This document shows positions 21,766 through 30,515 of a DNA stretch of 64,000 nt, piece after piece. The position numbers were made by a program, and so were the translations under genes. Location: NCBI GenBank assembly GCA_903873585.1, contig CAIQOV010000043.1, positions 62,001 to 126,000 of the forward strand. The letters are read 5' to 3'. The DNA is from an uncultured Rhodobacterales bacterium (GTDB lineage Bacteria > Pseudomonadota > Alphaproteobacteria > Rhodobacterales > Rhodobacteraceae). Every line of letters begins with the position of its first letter. Position 1 is the stretch's first letter. The notes beneath the pieces were generated by a model that saw nothing but the letters and a program-made list of their open reading frames with translations, did no database searches and had not been told where the DNA came from.

Positions 21766-22200
21766 CTGACCCATTCTGACCCTGCGACCGGCTTGCCGGT
21801 CGGGCCGCGCACCACGCGCGCCAACACGCCCGCCGAACTTGATTATTCCTCGGAAGAGGTTCTGGCCGAGGTTCTTGCCTCGCTTGACGATGACAAGGCC
21901 GAAGACATCGTGCAAATCGACCTGCGCGGTCGCTCTGACGTGGCAGATTACATGGTGATCTGCTGTGGCCGGTCGTCGCGGCAAGTTGCGTCGATCTCTG
22001 ACAAACTGTCGGACCGGTTGAAAGACCGCTTCAAGATGGCTGCCAAGATGGAAGGCAAGGAAACCGGCGATTGGGTGCTGATCGACGGGTCTGACGTGAT
22101 CATCCACGTTTTCCGCCCTGAAGTGCGCGAATTCTACCAGTTGGAAAAGATGTGGATGCCGTCTTCGGGCCACCGCATCGACACGGATGCCGCTGTCTAA
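21766..22200 (+). CDS. rsfS: Ribosome silencing factor
   Basis: RsfS (Iojap) binds ribosomal protein L14 and blocks subunit joining during starvation. Seen: DDKAEDIVQIDLRGRSDVAD, YMVICCGRSSRQVASISD, and WVLIDGSDVIIHVFRPEVRE. The frame is open upstream to at least GTG 21688. A strong GGAGG at 21753-21757 precedes CTG 21766 by 8 nt, which would give MTHSDPATG; the in-frame ATG 21700 and GTG 21688 have poorer spacing and would add unlikely sequence. CTG is a rare start, so the N-terminus is uncertain while the gene is not. The stop directly abuts the rlmH start. Confidence 0.9.
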   Translation: MTHSDPATGLPVGPRTTRANTPAELDYSSEEVLAEVLASLDDDKAEDIVQIDLRGRSDVADYMVICCGRSSRQVASISDKLSDRLKDRFKMAAKMEGKETGDWVLIDGSDVIIHVFRPEVREFYQLEKMWMPSSGHRIDTDAAV

Positions 22201-22671
22201 ATGCGGGTGCATCTGATCGCGGTCGGGCGGCTTCGCGCTGGGCCGGAACGCGATTTGGTGAATGACTATTTCCAAAGGTTTGACAGAACCGGGCGGCCCC
22301 TAGGGCTAGGCCCGGTTGTTGAACACGAGGTGGAAGATAAAAAGAACCTTGGCATGGCGGCGGAAGCCGACCTATTGGCCCGCGCCGTGCCTGCGGGGTC
22401 TGTGCTGGTGACGCTGGATGAGCGCGGCAAGCTGATGTCGTCGCCCGAGTTTGCTGCCATGCTGGCGCGTTGGCGCGATGGCGGGCGGCAGGATGTGGCC
22501 TTTGTCATCGGCGGGGCGGATGGGATTGATCCATCGCTGCGCGCCAAAGCCGATGCCTCGGTTAGCTTTGGGGCGATGGTTTGGCCCCATATGCTGGTGC
22601 GCGTGATGATCGCCGAACAACTGTACCGCGCCGCCACGATCTTGGGCGGCGGCCCGTATCATCGGGCCTAG
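22201..22671 (+). CDS. rlmH: 23S rRNA (pseudouridine1915-N3) methyltransferase
   Basis: SPOUT-class methyltransferase of 23S rRNA position 1915. 156 aa, normal. Seen: MRVHLIAVGRLR, TLDERGKLMSSPEFA, FVIGGADGID (the knot SAM-binding loop) and the C-terminal WPHMLVRVMIAEQLYRA. Starts immediately after the rsfS stop, the usual rsfS-rlmH pairing. Its TAG is shared in a CTAG with the stop of the convergent cyclodeaminase-like gene. Confidence 0.97.
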   Translation: MRVHLIAVGRLRAGPERDLVNDYFQRFDRTGRPLGLGPVVEHEVEDKKNLGMAAEADLLARAVPAGSVLVTLDERGKLMSSPEFAAMLARWRDGGRQDVAFVIGGADGIDPSLRAKADASVSFGAMVWPHMLVRVMIAEQLYRAATILGGGPYHRA

Positions 22672-23576
22672 CGCTGACGCCAGCGGTCTAGAACATAGGC
22701 CGCCGTCATCAAATCAAGATGCGCCCCGCCGCCGTTCTTGGCGATGGTGATCTGGTCGTCGCTGGTGCGCTGATACAGGGCGGGCTGGTAGAAATCGGCC
22801 AGAATGTCAGCTTCACTGATCGCCCCTGAAGCGATAGGGTCAATCAACTCGCCAATGTGGTGGATCGTGGTGGCCCGCGAATCGACAAACACGCTGGCGC
22901 GCTGCATCGCCAGATCATCCACTTCGCGCATTCTGGGATTATAGGCCCCGATCAAATCCAAATGCTGACCGGGCTGCAACCACGCCCCCAGCACAACAGG
23001 CGCGCTGGCCATCGTGGCGGTGCAGATCACGTCCGCCGCGCGCACTGCCGCTTCCAAATCTTCGGCCACGCGCAAACCCGCCACATCCGCGGCCATCTTG
23101 CGCGCCCCCTCAACCGAGCGGTTCCACACGGTAAACTCGGCATCCGGCCACAGGCTGCTGTACGCCTGAACCATAGACCGCGCCACCGTGCCCGCCCCCA
23201 CCAACAAGAACCGCCGCGCGTCCTTGCGCGCGAGTTTTGCGGCGCTGAGCAAGCTGTCTCCGGCGGTTTTCCACTTGGTCACCAGATGAAAGTCGATGAA
23301 GGCTTTGGGCACGCCTGTCACATCGTCAAACAAGGTCACCACACCGTTCACCGCAGGCAACCCAAGCGCGCCATTGCCCGGCACAACGGTTGCCACCTTC
23401 ACCAAAGCGCCAAGCCCCGTGATCCAAGCGGCGCGGTCCAGCATCACATCGCGGTCGCGGTATAAGAACAGGTCGGCGATTTCGGCTTTGGCCAACTGGT
23501 GCCCCGCTTCAAACGCGGCCGTTAGGCCTGACCATGTCATGAAGGCCTCAGCCTCGCGCCCTACGAATTCAATCAT
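22668..23576 (-). CDS. Ornithine cyclodeaminase / mu-crystallin family protein
   Basis: 302-aa NAD(P)-dependent enzyme. Seen: KVATVVPGNGALGLPAVNG, FHLVTKWKTAGDSLLSA with the conserved lysine and the TxxxSxLAA-type phosphate-binding segment, RRFLLVGAGTVARSMVQAY (Rossmann fold), and ADVICTATMASAPVV. The family includes ornithine cyclodeaminase, alanine dehydrogenase and delta1-pyrroline-2-carboxylate reductase; the last is used in trans-3-hydroxyproline breakdown. No hydroxyproline genes are nearby, so the substrate is left open. Confidence 0.85.
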   Translation of the reverse strand: MIEFVGREAEAFMTWSGLTAAFEAGHQLAKAEIADLFLYRDRDVMLDRAAWITGLGALVKVATVVPGNGALGLPAVNGVVTLFDDVTGVPKAFIDFHLVTKWKTAGDSLLSAAKLARKDARRFLLVGAGTVARSMVQAYSSLWPDAEFTVWNRSVEGARKMAADVAGLRVAEDLEAAVRAADVICTATMASAPVVLGAWLQPGQHLDLIGAYNPRMREVDDLAMQRASVFVDSRATTIHHIGELIDPIASGAISEADILADFYQPALYQRTSDDQITIAKNGGGAHLDLMTAAYVLDRWRQR

Positions 23577-23610
23577 CGCCCCGCCTCCGTTGCACGCTGC
23601 TCTTTGCGAC

Positions 23611-24579
23611 CTAAACCCTATGACGCCGCCGCGCTTCGCGGTACAGGGTATAAAGCCCCGCGCCGATGATCAACGCTATGCCGACCCAGCCTTGCAGATC
23701 GGGGAAGGTGCCAAAGAAAATCAGCCCCCAGATCACCGCCAACGGCATCGAGGTATATTCAAACGGCGCAACCAAAGCCGTCTCGTTCATGCGGTAAGCC
23801 TGCGCCATCAACAGCCCACCAATCGCCACCGACAGGCCCGTGCCGACAAAGTAGATCCAATCGCTGGCCGGAGGCATCCCCCAAGGCCGAAACAAGAAAG
23901 CCAGTGACGCATCGGCCGACCCCGCCAAATGCCCGTCGCCTGTCCACATTCCCATGCTGGCTGACAGAATGATAAACGCCATCTGCGTGTAAAAGTTGAT
24001 CGTGACAGCGCTTTCTGTGTCGCGAAACATCCGTGTCATGGTTTGGGTGATGGCATAGCACAGCGCTGAAATCAGCACCAAAACCGCGGCCCAGTGAAAC
24101 TGCCCTTCTGGCCGCAGCATGACAACCACGCCGATCAATCCCACCACCACAGCGCCCCAGCGGTGCCAGCCCACCTTTTCGCGCAGCACCAAAACCGACA
24201 GCATGGTCAGCAGCAAGGGCGCGACAAAGCCGATCGCCACCGCATTCGCCAAGGGCAAAGCGGCCAGCCCAAGGAAGTAGGTGGCGTTGGAAACCATCAC
24301 AATGCAGGCCCTGATCAAGTGCATCATGGGCCGCTTGGTGCGCCACACCTGCCGTTGCCCCGACAGGGCGGCAAAGGTCAGAATAAAGGCCACCCCAACC
24401 AAACCGCGCAGCAAAATCACCTGATGCAGCGCATAGGCGCCCGACAGTTGTTTGATGCACAGATCGTTCAGCGAGAAAACCGCAGACCCCGCCATGGCAG
24501 CGCCTATCCCCAACATCACGTGTCGAGATCGCTTGGCCTCGGCCAAACCCGCGTCAGAAGGGGAAACATCCTGCGTCAT
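23611..24579 (-). CDS. EamA/DMT family transporter
   Basis: 322-aa membrane protein with ten hydrophobic segments, two EamA domains. Seen: GIGAAMAGSAVFSLNDLCIK, LRGLVGVAFILTFAALSG, PLLLTMLSVLVLREKVGWHR and PFEYTSMPLAVIWGLIFFG. Start ATG 24579 chosen over 24630 because the longer frame adds a polar unrelated tail. Same strand as the cyclodeaminase-like gene, 34 bp upstream of it, so the two may be co-transcribed. Confidence 0.86.
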   Translation of the reverse strand: MTQDVSPSDAGLAEAKRSRHVMLGIGAAMAGSAVFSLNDLCIKQLSGAYALHQVILLRGLVGVAFILTFAALSGQRQVWRTKRPMMHLIRACIVMVSNATYFLGLAALPLANAVAIGFVAPLLLTMLSVLVLREKVGWHRWGAVVVGLIGVVVMLRPEGQFHWAAVLVLISALCYAITQTMTRMFRDTESAVTINFYTQMAFIILSASMGMWTGDGHLAGSADASLAFLFRPWGMPPASDWIYFVGTGLSVAIGGLLMAQAYRMNETALVAPFEYTSMPLAVIWGLIFFGTFPDLQGWVGIALIIGAGLYTLYREARRRHRV

Positions 24580-24658
24580 TGGCGAAAGGTAGCAGCGGCT
24601 TGTCGGCTGATTCTGTCGCGGATGCGACACTTAACCCCGCCACAGGTCGGGCCGCGCC

Positions 24659-25108
24659 TTAACCCGCAGCCGCCGCCCGCAGCACACGGTCCAGCACATC
24701 CAAGAACCGTGATCTGTCGGCCTTGCCAAACATCTTGCCCCCACCTTGGCGAAACGGGTCAGCGGCGCGCAGGTCGGCCATCAGGTCGCGGGTCGCCAGC
24801 ACCATGCCAATATTGGCGCGGGTCAGTTCTTCGCCATTGTGCTTAAGCACCCGCGCCCCCGCTTCCACACAACGCGCGGCCAACGGGATATCGCCCGTCA
24901 CCACCACATCGCCGTGCCCTGCGTTGTCAGCGATCCACTTATCCGCCTCATCCGGCCCCTGCGCCACAAAGACGCTTTCCACCAAGGGGTTCGCCGAGGG
25001 TCGTATCCCCCCGTTTGACACCAGCACCATGCGCACCCGCAGGCGCGTGGCTACGCGCTCGGCCTCGTCCTTCACGGGGCAGGCATCGGCGTCGATGTAC
25101 AGCGTCAT
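24659..25108 (-). CDS. YaiI/YqxD family (DUF188) protein
   Basis: 149-aa soluble protein of the DUF188 family, related to PIN-like nuclease folds. Seen: [66 protein letters not shown]. These match the family along their full length. Its ATG overlaps the stop of the S-formylglutathione hydrolase gene. Molecular role not established for the family. Confidence 0.9.
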   Translation of the reverse strand: MTLYIDADACPVKDEAERVATRLRVRMVLVSNGGIRPSANPLVESVFVAQGPDEADKWIADNAGHGDVVVTGDIPLAARCVEAGARVLKHNGEELTRANIGMVLATRDLMADLRAADPFRQGGGKMFGKADRSRFLDVLDRVLRAAAAG

Positions 25109-25926
25109 GCGAAAAGCGCGCGGGCATGAAAGGCGATGTGGTCTTCCATAAAGCTGGCCACAAAGAAATAGCTGTGGTCATAGCCCGCTTGCCAGCGCAG
25201 CACAGCGTCGGGTCCGGCCAAGGCCGCTTCCAAAGCCTGCGGTTGCAGCAAATCCAAGAACTTGTCCGCCCCGCCTTGATCGACCAGCAAGGGCAAGGTC
25301 AGACCCCGCGCCTTGATCAGTTCCACCGCGTCATGCGCCACCCAAAGCGCCTCATCGCCGCCCAGATAAGCCGCAAACTGCTTGCGCCCCCAGTCTGACT
25401 GTGTGGGGTTACAAATCGGGGCAAAGGCCGAAACGGACCGGAACCGTTCAGGATAAGTCAGTGCCAAAGTCAAAGCCCCGTGTCCGCCCATCGAATGCCC
25501 CGTGATGGCTTGCCGCGCTGGGTCCAACGCAAACTGGTCAAAGACCAATGCGGGCAATTCCTCGCTGATATAAGACCACATCTGAAAATGCGCAGCCCAC
25601 GGCGCTTGGGTTGCATCCACATAAAACCCCGCGCCTTGCCCCAGATCATAGGCCGCATCATCCGCCGCTTCGCCGCGTGGAGAGGTGTCGGGAAACACCA
25701 AAGCAATCCCCGCCCGCGCCGCCCAAGCCTGTGCGCCGGCTTTGACCATGGCGTTTTCGTGCGTGCAGGTCAGCCCCGACAAATACCACAGCACTGGCAC
25801 CCGCCCCGCTTCGGCTTGCGGGGGCAGGTATAGGCCAAAGGTCATCTCGCCACCGCAAACCGTTGAGGCATGCGCCACAACCAATTGCCGCCCGCCAAAG
25901 GCCATATTCTCCGAGATAATCTTCAT
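25105..25926 (-). CDS. fghA: S-formylglutathione hydrolase
   Basis: Hydrolyses S-formylglutathione to formate and glutathione, the second step of glutathione-dependent formaldehyde oxidation. 273 aa alpha/beta hydrolase. Seen: [49 protein letters not shown], nucleophile elbow [14 protein letters not shown], and the late DQGGADKFL and [15 protein letters not shown] with the catalytic Asp and His. ATG 25926 chosen for AAGAGGAAAG just upstream. The usual partner, the glutathione-dependent formaldehyde dehydrogenase, is not in the window. Confidence 0.93.
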   Translation of the reverse strand: MKIISENMAFGGRQLVVAHASTVCGGEMTFGLYLPPQAEAGRVPVLWYLSGLTCTHENAMVKAGAQAWAARAGIALVFPDTSPRGEAADDAAYDLGQGAGFYVDATQAPWAAHFQMWSYISEELPALVFDQFALDPARQAITGHSMGGHGALTLALTYPERFRSVSAFAPICNPTQSDWGRKQFAAYLGGDEALWVAHDAVELIKARGLTLPLLVDQGGADKFLDLLQPQALEAALAGPDAVLRWQAGYDHSYFFVASFMEDHIAFHARALFA

Positions 25927-25986
25927 TCTTTCCTCTTCATCTTGGCGCATATACTGCGGGGGATTGCCCCGCTTTGCAGACTGCCC

Positions 25987-26964
25987 TTAGCCGCCGCCAA
26001 TCAACACGCCCGCCCCAAAGACCAAAGCCCCGCCCAGCACCACCTGCAAAGCGGCCCGCACAAAGGGCGTGTCCATGTAGCGGTTTTGAATCCACGCAAT
26101 CGCCCAAAGTTCCACAAACACCACGCACATGGCCAAGACCGTGGCGGTCCAGAAATCGGGGATCAGATAGGGCAGCGCATGGCCCAAGCCGCCAAAGGTC
26201 GTCATCAATCCCGACGCCAGCCCCCGCTTGAACGGACTGCCCCGCCCCGACAGCACGCCGTCGTCATGGGCCGCTTCGGTGAAGCCCATCGAAATCCCCG
26301 CCCCGACCGATGCGGCCAGCCCCACCAGCAGCGTGGTGTGGGTGTTTTGCGTAGCAAAGGCCGTGGCGAAAATGGGGGCGAGGGTGGAGACCGACCCATC
26401 CATCAACCCCGCAAGCCCCGGTTGCACCCATGTCAGAATAAATTGCCGCCGCGCGCCAGCGTCCTCTTCTGCGCGGGCATCGCCGTTCAACAGCGCGGCT
26501 TCCAGACCCACGGCTGATTTTTCATGCCCTGCCTCTGCCGCAGCCAGATCGCCCAGCAGTTTGCGCGTGGCGGCATCTGAAGTGCGCCCCGCCGCCAGCG
26601 TGTAAAACTTGGCCGCCTGCGCCTCCATCCCCGAGGCTTCACCGCGAATCGTGTCCAGCGACAGGTTCTTGGTCAGCCAGATCGGGCGGCGGGCGTGAAA
26701 GCCTGCGACGTGTTCGCGCCGGATCAGCGGGATCACCTCGCCAAAGCGGGTGCGGTGCATGTCGATCAGCAACTGGCGGTGGCCGTCTTCTTCCACGGCC
26801 ATGGCGTCAAACACTTGGGCAGAGGCTGGATAATCGGCCCGCAACATCTGCGCATAGCTGCGATAAATCCGCGCATCGTCTTCCTCAGACGAGATCGCAA
26901 GGGCCAGAACATCCTGCTCTGACAGATCAGAAAAGCGGCGGCGCTGGGTGAAGCTAGAGATCAT
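25987..26964 (-). CDS. mbfA: Membrane-bound ferritin-like iron exporter MbfA
   Basis: 325 aa: N-terminal ferritin-like di-iron domain (residues about 15-160, with SSEEDDARIYRSYAQ, AVEEDGHRQLL and AAEAGHEKSA as iron-ligand segments) fused to a C-terminal VIT1/CCC1-like membrane domain (QPGLAGLMDGSVSTLAPIFA, VGAGISMGFTEAAHDDG, VLGGALVFGAGVLIGGG). Known members export ferrous iron and protect against iron and peroxide stress. An inverted repeat resembling an Irr operator lies just upstream of the start. Stands between fghA and an EamA transporter on the same strand. Confidence 0.92.
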   Translation of the reverse strand: MISSFTQRRRFSDLSEQDVLALAISSEEDDARIYRSYAQMLRADYPASAQVFDAMAVEEDGHRQLLIDMHRTRFGEVIPLIRREHVAGFHARRPIWLTKNLSLDTIRGEASGMEAQAAKFYTLAAGRTSDAATRKLLGDLAAAEAGHEKSAVGLEAALLNGDARAEEDAGARRQFILTWVQPGLAGLMDGSVSTLAPIFATAFATQNTHTTLLVGLAASVGAGISMGFTEAAHDDGVLSGRGSPFKRGLASGLMTTFGGLGHALPYLIPDFWTATVLAMCVVFVELWAIAWIQNRYMDTPFVRAALQVVLGGALVFGAGVLIGGG

Positions 26965-26977
26965 GTGTCGCCCCTAA

Positions 26978-26994
26978 TTTGGAATGGTTCTAAT
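26978..26994 (-). promoter_or_regulatory. Irr-type (ICE-like) dyad before mbfA
   Basis: TTTGGAATGGTTCTAAT shows the dyad TTnGAA-N3-TTCnAA, the shape reported for Irr iron control elements in alphaproteobacteria. It ends 14 bp before the mbfA ATG, where a repressor would block transcription. mbfA is a known Irr target in rhizobia and Agrobacterium. The match is imperfect, so it is an inference. Confidence 0.5.
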
Positions 26995-27039
26995 ATGGCC
27001 AAAGGCGGGCAAAAGGAAAGCCCCTCAGCCCCGCCTGTT

Positions 27040-27912
27040 TTACCCCCGCCCCGTCACCCTTTGCCGCCACAGCGTGAACAAACCCGCGGCAATCACAATG
27101 GCCGACCCGAAGATCACGCTGACGCGCAGGGTTTCATGGAACAGAAAAATCCCTAAAAGCCCGATGAACACCAGTTGCAGATAGGCAAAGGGCTGCACCG
27201 CACTCGCCTCGGCCAAATCATAGGCGCGGATCAGGCAATAGTGCCCCGCGCAAGAGGTGCAGCACAAAACCAGCATCCAGCCCCAATCCATCGGCGCCAT
27301 CATGGTCCAAACGGGCAGGCCAAAGAACGACATGCCCACCGCCCCCACAACGCCCGTCCAAAAGAAGCTGACCTGCGCAGAATCTTGCCGCGCCGCATAG
27401 CGCGTGAGCAACGAGTAAATGGCAAAGATCAACGCCGCCATCAGGGGCAGCACCGACCAGATCGAAAACACTGAAAGCCCCGGTCGCAGCATCACCAAAA
27501 TGCCGCAAAAGCCCAACAAAATGGCCGTCCACCGCCGCCAACCGACCTTTTCGCCCAAGATCGGGCCAGACAGGGCGGCGACCATCAGGGGGTAACTGGT
27601 CAACAGCGAATGCGTCTCGATTAGGCCATTATGGGCAAAGGCCAGACCGGTCATGCAAATCTGCCCGACCAGAATAAGCCCCCGCGCGATGTGCAAGGGT
27701 GCTTGGCGGGTGCGCACCGCAGCGCGCAAACCGCCGGGTTGGCGTGACAGGAACCAGATCACGAACAATGCAAAGAACCAAAAGCGCAGCATCACCACCA
27801 TTTGCACGGGGTATTGCACGGTCAAATGGCGCGTCACCCCGTCTTGCGCGGAAAAGATCAGCGTGGTCAGCACCATCATCCAGATGCCGCGCTTGGTGTT
27901 CTGCTCGGTCAT
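27040..27912 (-). CDS. EamA/DMT family transporter
   Basis: 290 aa, ten hydrophobic segments in two EamA repeats: GIWMMVLTTLIFSAQDGVTR at the N-terminus, AALSGPILGEKVGWRRWTA, and ASAVQPFAYLQLVFIGLLGI in the second half. Its ATG overlaps the stop of the next upstream EamA gene by four bases, and the two share GIW, QDG and VQPFAY segments, so they are tandem paralogues that may form one coupled unit or heteromer. Confidence 0.87.
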   Translation of the reverse strand: MTEQNTKRGIWMMVLTTLIFSAQDGVTRHLTVQYPVQMVVMLRFWFFALFVIWFLSRQPGGLRAAVRTRQAPLHIARGLILVGQICMTGLAFAHNGLIETHSLLTSYPLMVAALSGPILGEKVGWRRWTAILLGFCGILVMLRPGLSVFSIWSVLPLMAALIFAIYSLLTRYAARQDSAQVSFFWTGVVGAVGMSFFGLPVWTMMAPMDWGWMLVLCCTSCAGHYCLIRAYDLAEASAVQPFAYLQLVFIGLLGIFLFHETLRVSVIFGSAIVIAAGLFTLWRQRVTGRG

Positions 27913-28778
27913 GCGGTTGGCGCTTTGCGCGCTTGGGTCAGCGCGTAAAGCCCCGCCAACACCACAATAGCCGCACCGATGGCCACTTCGGGCCGCAACA
28001 CCTCACCATAAATCACGATGCCAATCACCGTGACAAAGACGATCTGGAAATAGGCAAAGGGCTGCACAACCGAGGCTTCTGCCACCTCATACGTCTTTTG
28101 CAGCAACCAGTTGGAAATCACGCAAACCGCCCCGTAGGCCATCAGATAGACCCAATCGAACGGGGCGACACTTTGCCAATGCGGCAGGCCGATGATCGTT
28201 GAAAGCACCAGCCCAATCACCGGCGGCCAGAAGAAGGCGGCGAAGAACGGCTCTCCGCGCGCGGTCAACCGTGTCAGCACCGAATACAGCGCGAACATGA
28301 AGGCCGAGGCCACGGGCAACAATGCCGCCCAAGTGAACACCCCCTCAGCCCCCGGTCGCAAGATCACCAGCACGCCCACGCAGCCAATCGCCACCGCCAG
28401 CCAGCGCTTCAAACTCATCTTTTCGCCTAAGACGGGGCCTGACATGGCGACCACAAACAGCGGGCAAACGGTGAAAATTGCCAAGGTTTGAATAAGCCCG
28501 ATCAGCGTGTAGGCGTAGACCATCACGCAAATTTCAGCCACCAGCAGCACGGCGCGCAAAACGTGCCAGTGCAGCTTGGTGGATTTGATCGCGGCCAACC
28601 CCTCGGGCCTGCGCAAAGCCAGCACGATGACAAAGGCCGCAAAGACCCAATAGCGCACCATCACCACCATCAAGGTGTTGTAGGTTTCCGCCAGATAGCG
28701 CGAAAAGCCGTCTTGCACGGCGAACGAAAAGACGGCGGCAATCATCAGCCAAATGCCCAAAGTGGGTGCGCGGGTCAT
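27909..28778 (-). CDS. EamA/DMT family transporter (tandem paralogue)
   Basis: 289 aa. ATG 28778 chosen: AGGA lies 8-10 nt upstream, and it overlaps the mnmD stop as ATGA; the long upstream frame is a shadow of mnmD. Seen: GIWLMIAAVFSFAVQDGFSR, AMSGPVLGEKMSLKRWLAVA, VVQPFAYFQIVFVTVIGIVI. Part of a three-gene chain mnmD, EamA, EamA with consecutive four-base overlaps. Substrate unknown. Confidence 0.87.
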   Translation of the reverse strand: MTRAPTLGIWLMIAAVFSFAVQDGFSRYLAETYNTLMVVMVRYWVFAAFVIVLALRRPEGLAAIKSTKLHWHVLRAVLLVAEICVMVYAYTLIGLIQTLAIFTVCPLFVVAMSGPVLGEKMSLKRWLAVAIGCVGVLVILRPGAEGVFTWAALLPVASAFMFALYSVLTRLTARGEPFFAAFFWPPVIGLVLSTIIGLPHWQSVAPFDWVYLMAYGAVCVISNWLLQKTYEVAEASVVQPFAYFQIVFVTVIGIVIYGEVLRPEVAIGAAIVVLAGLYALTQARKAPTA

Positions 28779-29440
28779 AGCAATAATCCTGTGGTCATAT
28801 GGCGTTTGCGGGCAAAACCCGCTTGGCGTGTGACGGCAAAGCCCGCCGCTTGCAAGGCCCTGCGCACATGGCCTGCGGCGGTATAGGTGGCAAAGGTGCC
28901 GTGCGGGGCGGTGTGGCGGGCGACTTGCGTCATCAAATCGTCGCCCCACAGTTCAGGGTTCTTGGCAGGTGAGAACCCATCAAGATACCACGCATCCGCA
29001 AGGCCCGCCCAAGCGGGCAGGGCGCTGCGGGCATCGCCTTCGATCACGCTCACCTCTATCGCGCCCAAGGTGAACTGCCGCTGCCCCTTGGCCCAAGCGT
29101 CCACCAATGGCCCCGCCACCGCCGCCGCTTGGGGAAAGGCGGCGTGGGCGCGGGCCATCTCATCCGCCGTGATGGGGTAAGCTTCAAACGAGGTATAGCG
29201 CAGCGGCATATCGGGGGCCAAAAGATGCGTGGCAAGCAGGTTCAACCCCGTGCCAAACCCCAGCTCTGCAATGTGAAACCCTGCGCGCAGCCGCTGGGGC
29301 AATCCGTTGCCTGCCAAGAAGACGTGCCCCGTTTCCGCAAGCCCACCGGCCAGCGAGAAATAGGGGTCGTCAAAGCGCACCGACACGGGAACCCCGCCGT
29401 CAAGCCACGCCAGACCTTGTGCCTGTTCACTGCCCGCCAT
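28775..29440 (-). CDS. mnmD: tRNA U34 methyltransferase MnmD (MnmC N-terminal domain alone)
   Basis: 221-aa SAM-dependent methyltransferase corresponding to the first domain of MnmC, which methylates 5-aminomethyl(-2-thio)uridine at tRNA wobble position 34. Seen: RFDDPYFSLAGGLAETGHVF, the SAM-binding IAELGFGTGLNLLAT, YTSFEAYPIT, WYLDGFSPAKNPELW and TAAGHVRRALQAAGF. ATG 29440 picked because the domain begins there; the longer frame is a shadow of the divergent gene. An MnmC2-like oxidoreductase is encoded divergently 46 bp away. Confidence 0.9.
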   Translation of the reverse strand: MAGSEQAQGLAWLDGGVPVSVRFDDPYFSLAGGLAETGHVFLAGNGLPQRLRAGFHIAELGFGTGLNLLATHLLAPDMPLRYTSFEAYPITADEMARAHAAFPQAAAVAGPLVDAWAKGQRQFTLGAIEVSVIEGDARSALPAWAGLADAWYLDGFSPAKNPELWGDDLMTQVARHTAPHGTFATYTAAGHVRRALQAAGFAVTRQAGFARKRHMTTGLLL

Positions 29441-29486
29441 TTGCCCTATGCCCTTTTGACGCGGACCATGGGCAAGGGCACCAAGA

Positions 29487-30515
29487 ATGACAAGGGTCGA
29501 TCTGACCATTCGGGGCGGCGGGATCTTTGGCCTTTCGACGGCGTGGGAGGCCACTTTGCGCGGCGCACGGGTGCGGGTGGTGGAAAGCGCGTATATCGGC
29601 GCGGGGGCCAGTGGCGGCTTGGTGGGGGCGCTGACGCCCCACACGCCTGAAGGGTGGAATCCGGTCAAAGCCTTTCAACTGGCAAGCCTTCTGCGCTCGG
29701 CAGAGTGGTGGGCGGGGGTTGAGGCTGTCTCTCGCCTATCTGCAGGCTATGCGCGGATCGGCCGCTTGCAGCCCTTGGCGGACCAAGCCGCTGTCACCCT
29801 TGCGCAAACCCGCGCTGAAGGGGCAGCGCAGCTTTGGCAGGGCCATGCGGCTTGGCAGGTCATCCCCGCCACAGGGGCCGATTGGGAACCTGCAACGCCC
29901 GTGGGTCTGATGATCCATGACACGCTTTCCGCCCGCATCAACCCGCGCATGGCCTTGGCCTCGCTGGCGGCGGCGTTGCAGGTTAAGGGGGTGCAGATTG
30001 TGCTGGGCGATACCCCCGATGAAGGCGCTGTGATCTGGGCGACAGGGGCGGCAGGGCTTGCGGCGTTAAGCCAAGACCTGAACCAAACCGTGGGGCGCGG
30101 GGTGAAGGGGCAGGCAGCTTTGCTGCGCTTGGCTGGCTATGAAACCCGCCCGCAACTGTTCATTGACGGCTTGCACATCGTGCCCCATGCCGATGGCACC
30201 ATCGCGATAGGATCGACCACCGAAAACCAATGGACCGACCTTGCCACCGATGCCCAATGCGACGCCCTCATTGAGCGCGCCCGCAAAGCCCTGCCCGTGC
30301 TACAAGACGCCCCCGAAGTCGCGCGCTGGGCTGGCCTGCGCCCTCGTGCCGCCAGCCGAGGGCCGCTGATCGGCGCTTGGCCCAAGCGGGCAGGGCATTA
30401 TGTCGCCAACGGCGGCTTCAAGATCGGCTTTGGCACAGCGATAGAAACCGCGCGTTTGATCTGCGATCTGGCGCTGGATGGCAAAGACACCATCCCCGAT
30501 AGCTTTCGCCCTTAA
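29487..30515 (+). CDS. FAD-dependent oxidoreductase (MnmC C-terminal/DAO-like)
   Basis: 342-aa D-amino-acid-oxidase-fold protein. Seen: VDLTIRGGGIFGLSTAWEAT (FAD-binding GxGxxG), RVRVVESAYIGAGASGGLVG, ALTPHTPEGWNP, HIVPHADGTIAIGSTTE, and GLRPRAASRGPLIGAWP close to the C-terminus. Divergent from mnmD with only 46 bp between starts. In E. coli the equivalent oxidoreductase and methyltransferase domains are fused in MnmC. The split pair suggests it oxidises 5-carboxymethylaminomethyluridine to 5-aminomethyluridine in tRNA. Other amine oxidation remains possible. Confidence 0.75.
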   Translation: MTRVDLTIRGGGIFGLSTAWEATLRGARVRVVESAYIGAGASGGLVGALTPHTPEGWNPVKAFQLASLLRSAEWWAGVEAVSRLSAGYARIGRLQPLADQAAVTLAQTRAEGAAQLWQGHAAWQVIPATGADWEPATPVGLMIHDTLSARINPRMALASLAAALQVKGVQIVLGDTPDEGAVIWATGAAGLAALSQDLNQTVGRGVKGQAALLRLAGYETRPQLFIDGLHIVPHADGTIAIGSTTENQWTDLATDAQCDALIERARKALPVLQDAPEVARWAGLRPRAASRGPLIGAWPKRAGHYVANGGFKIGFGTAIETARLICDLALDGKDTIPDSFRP

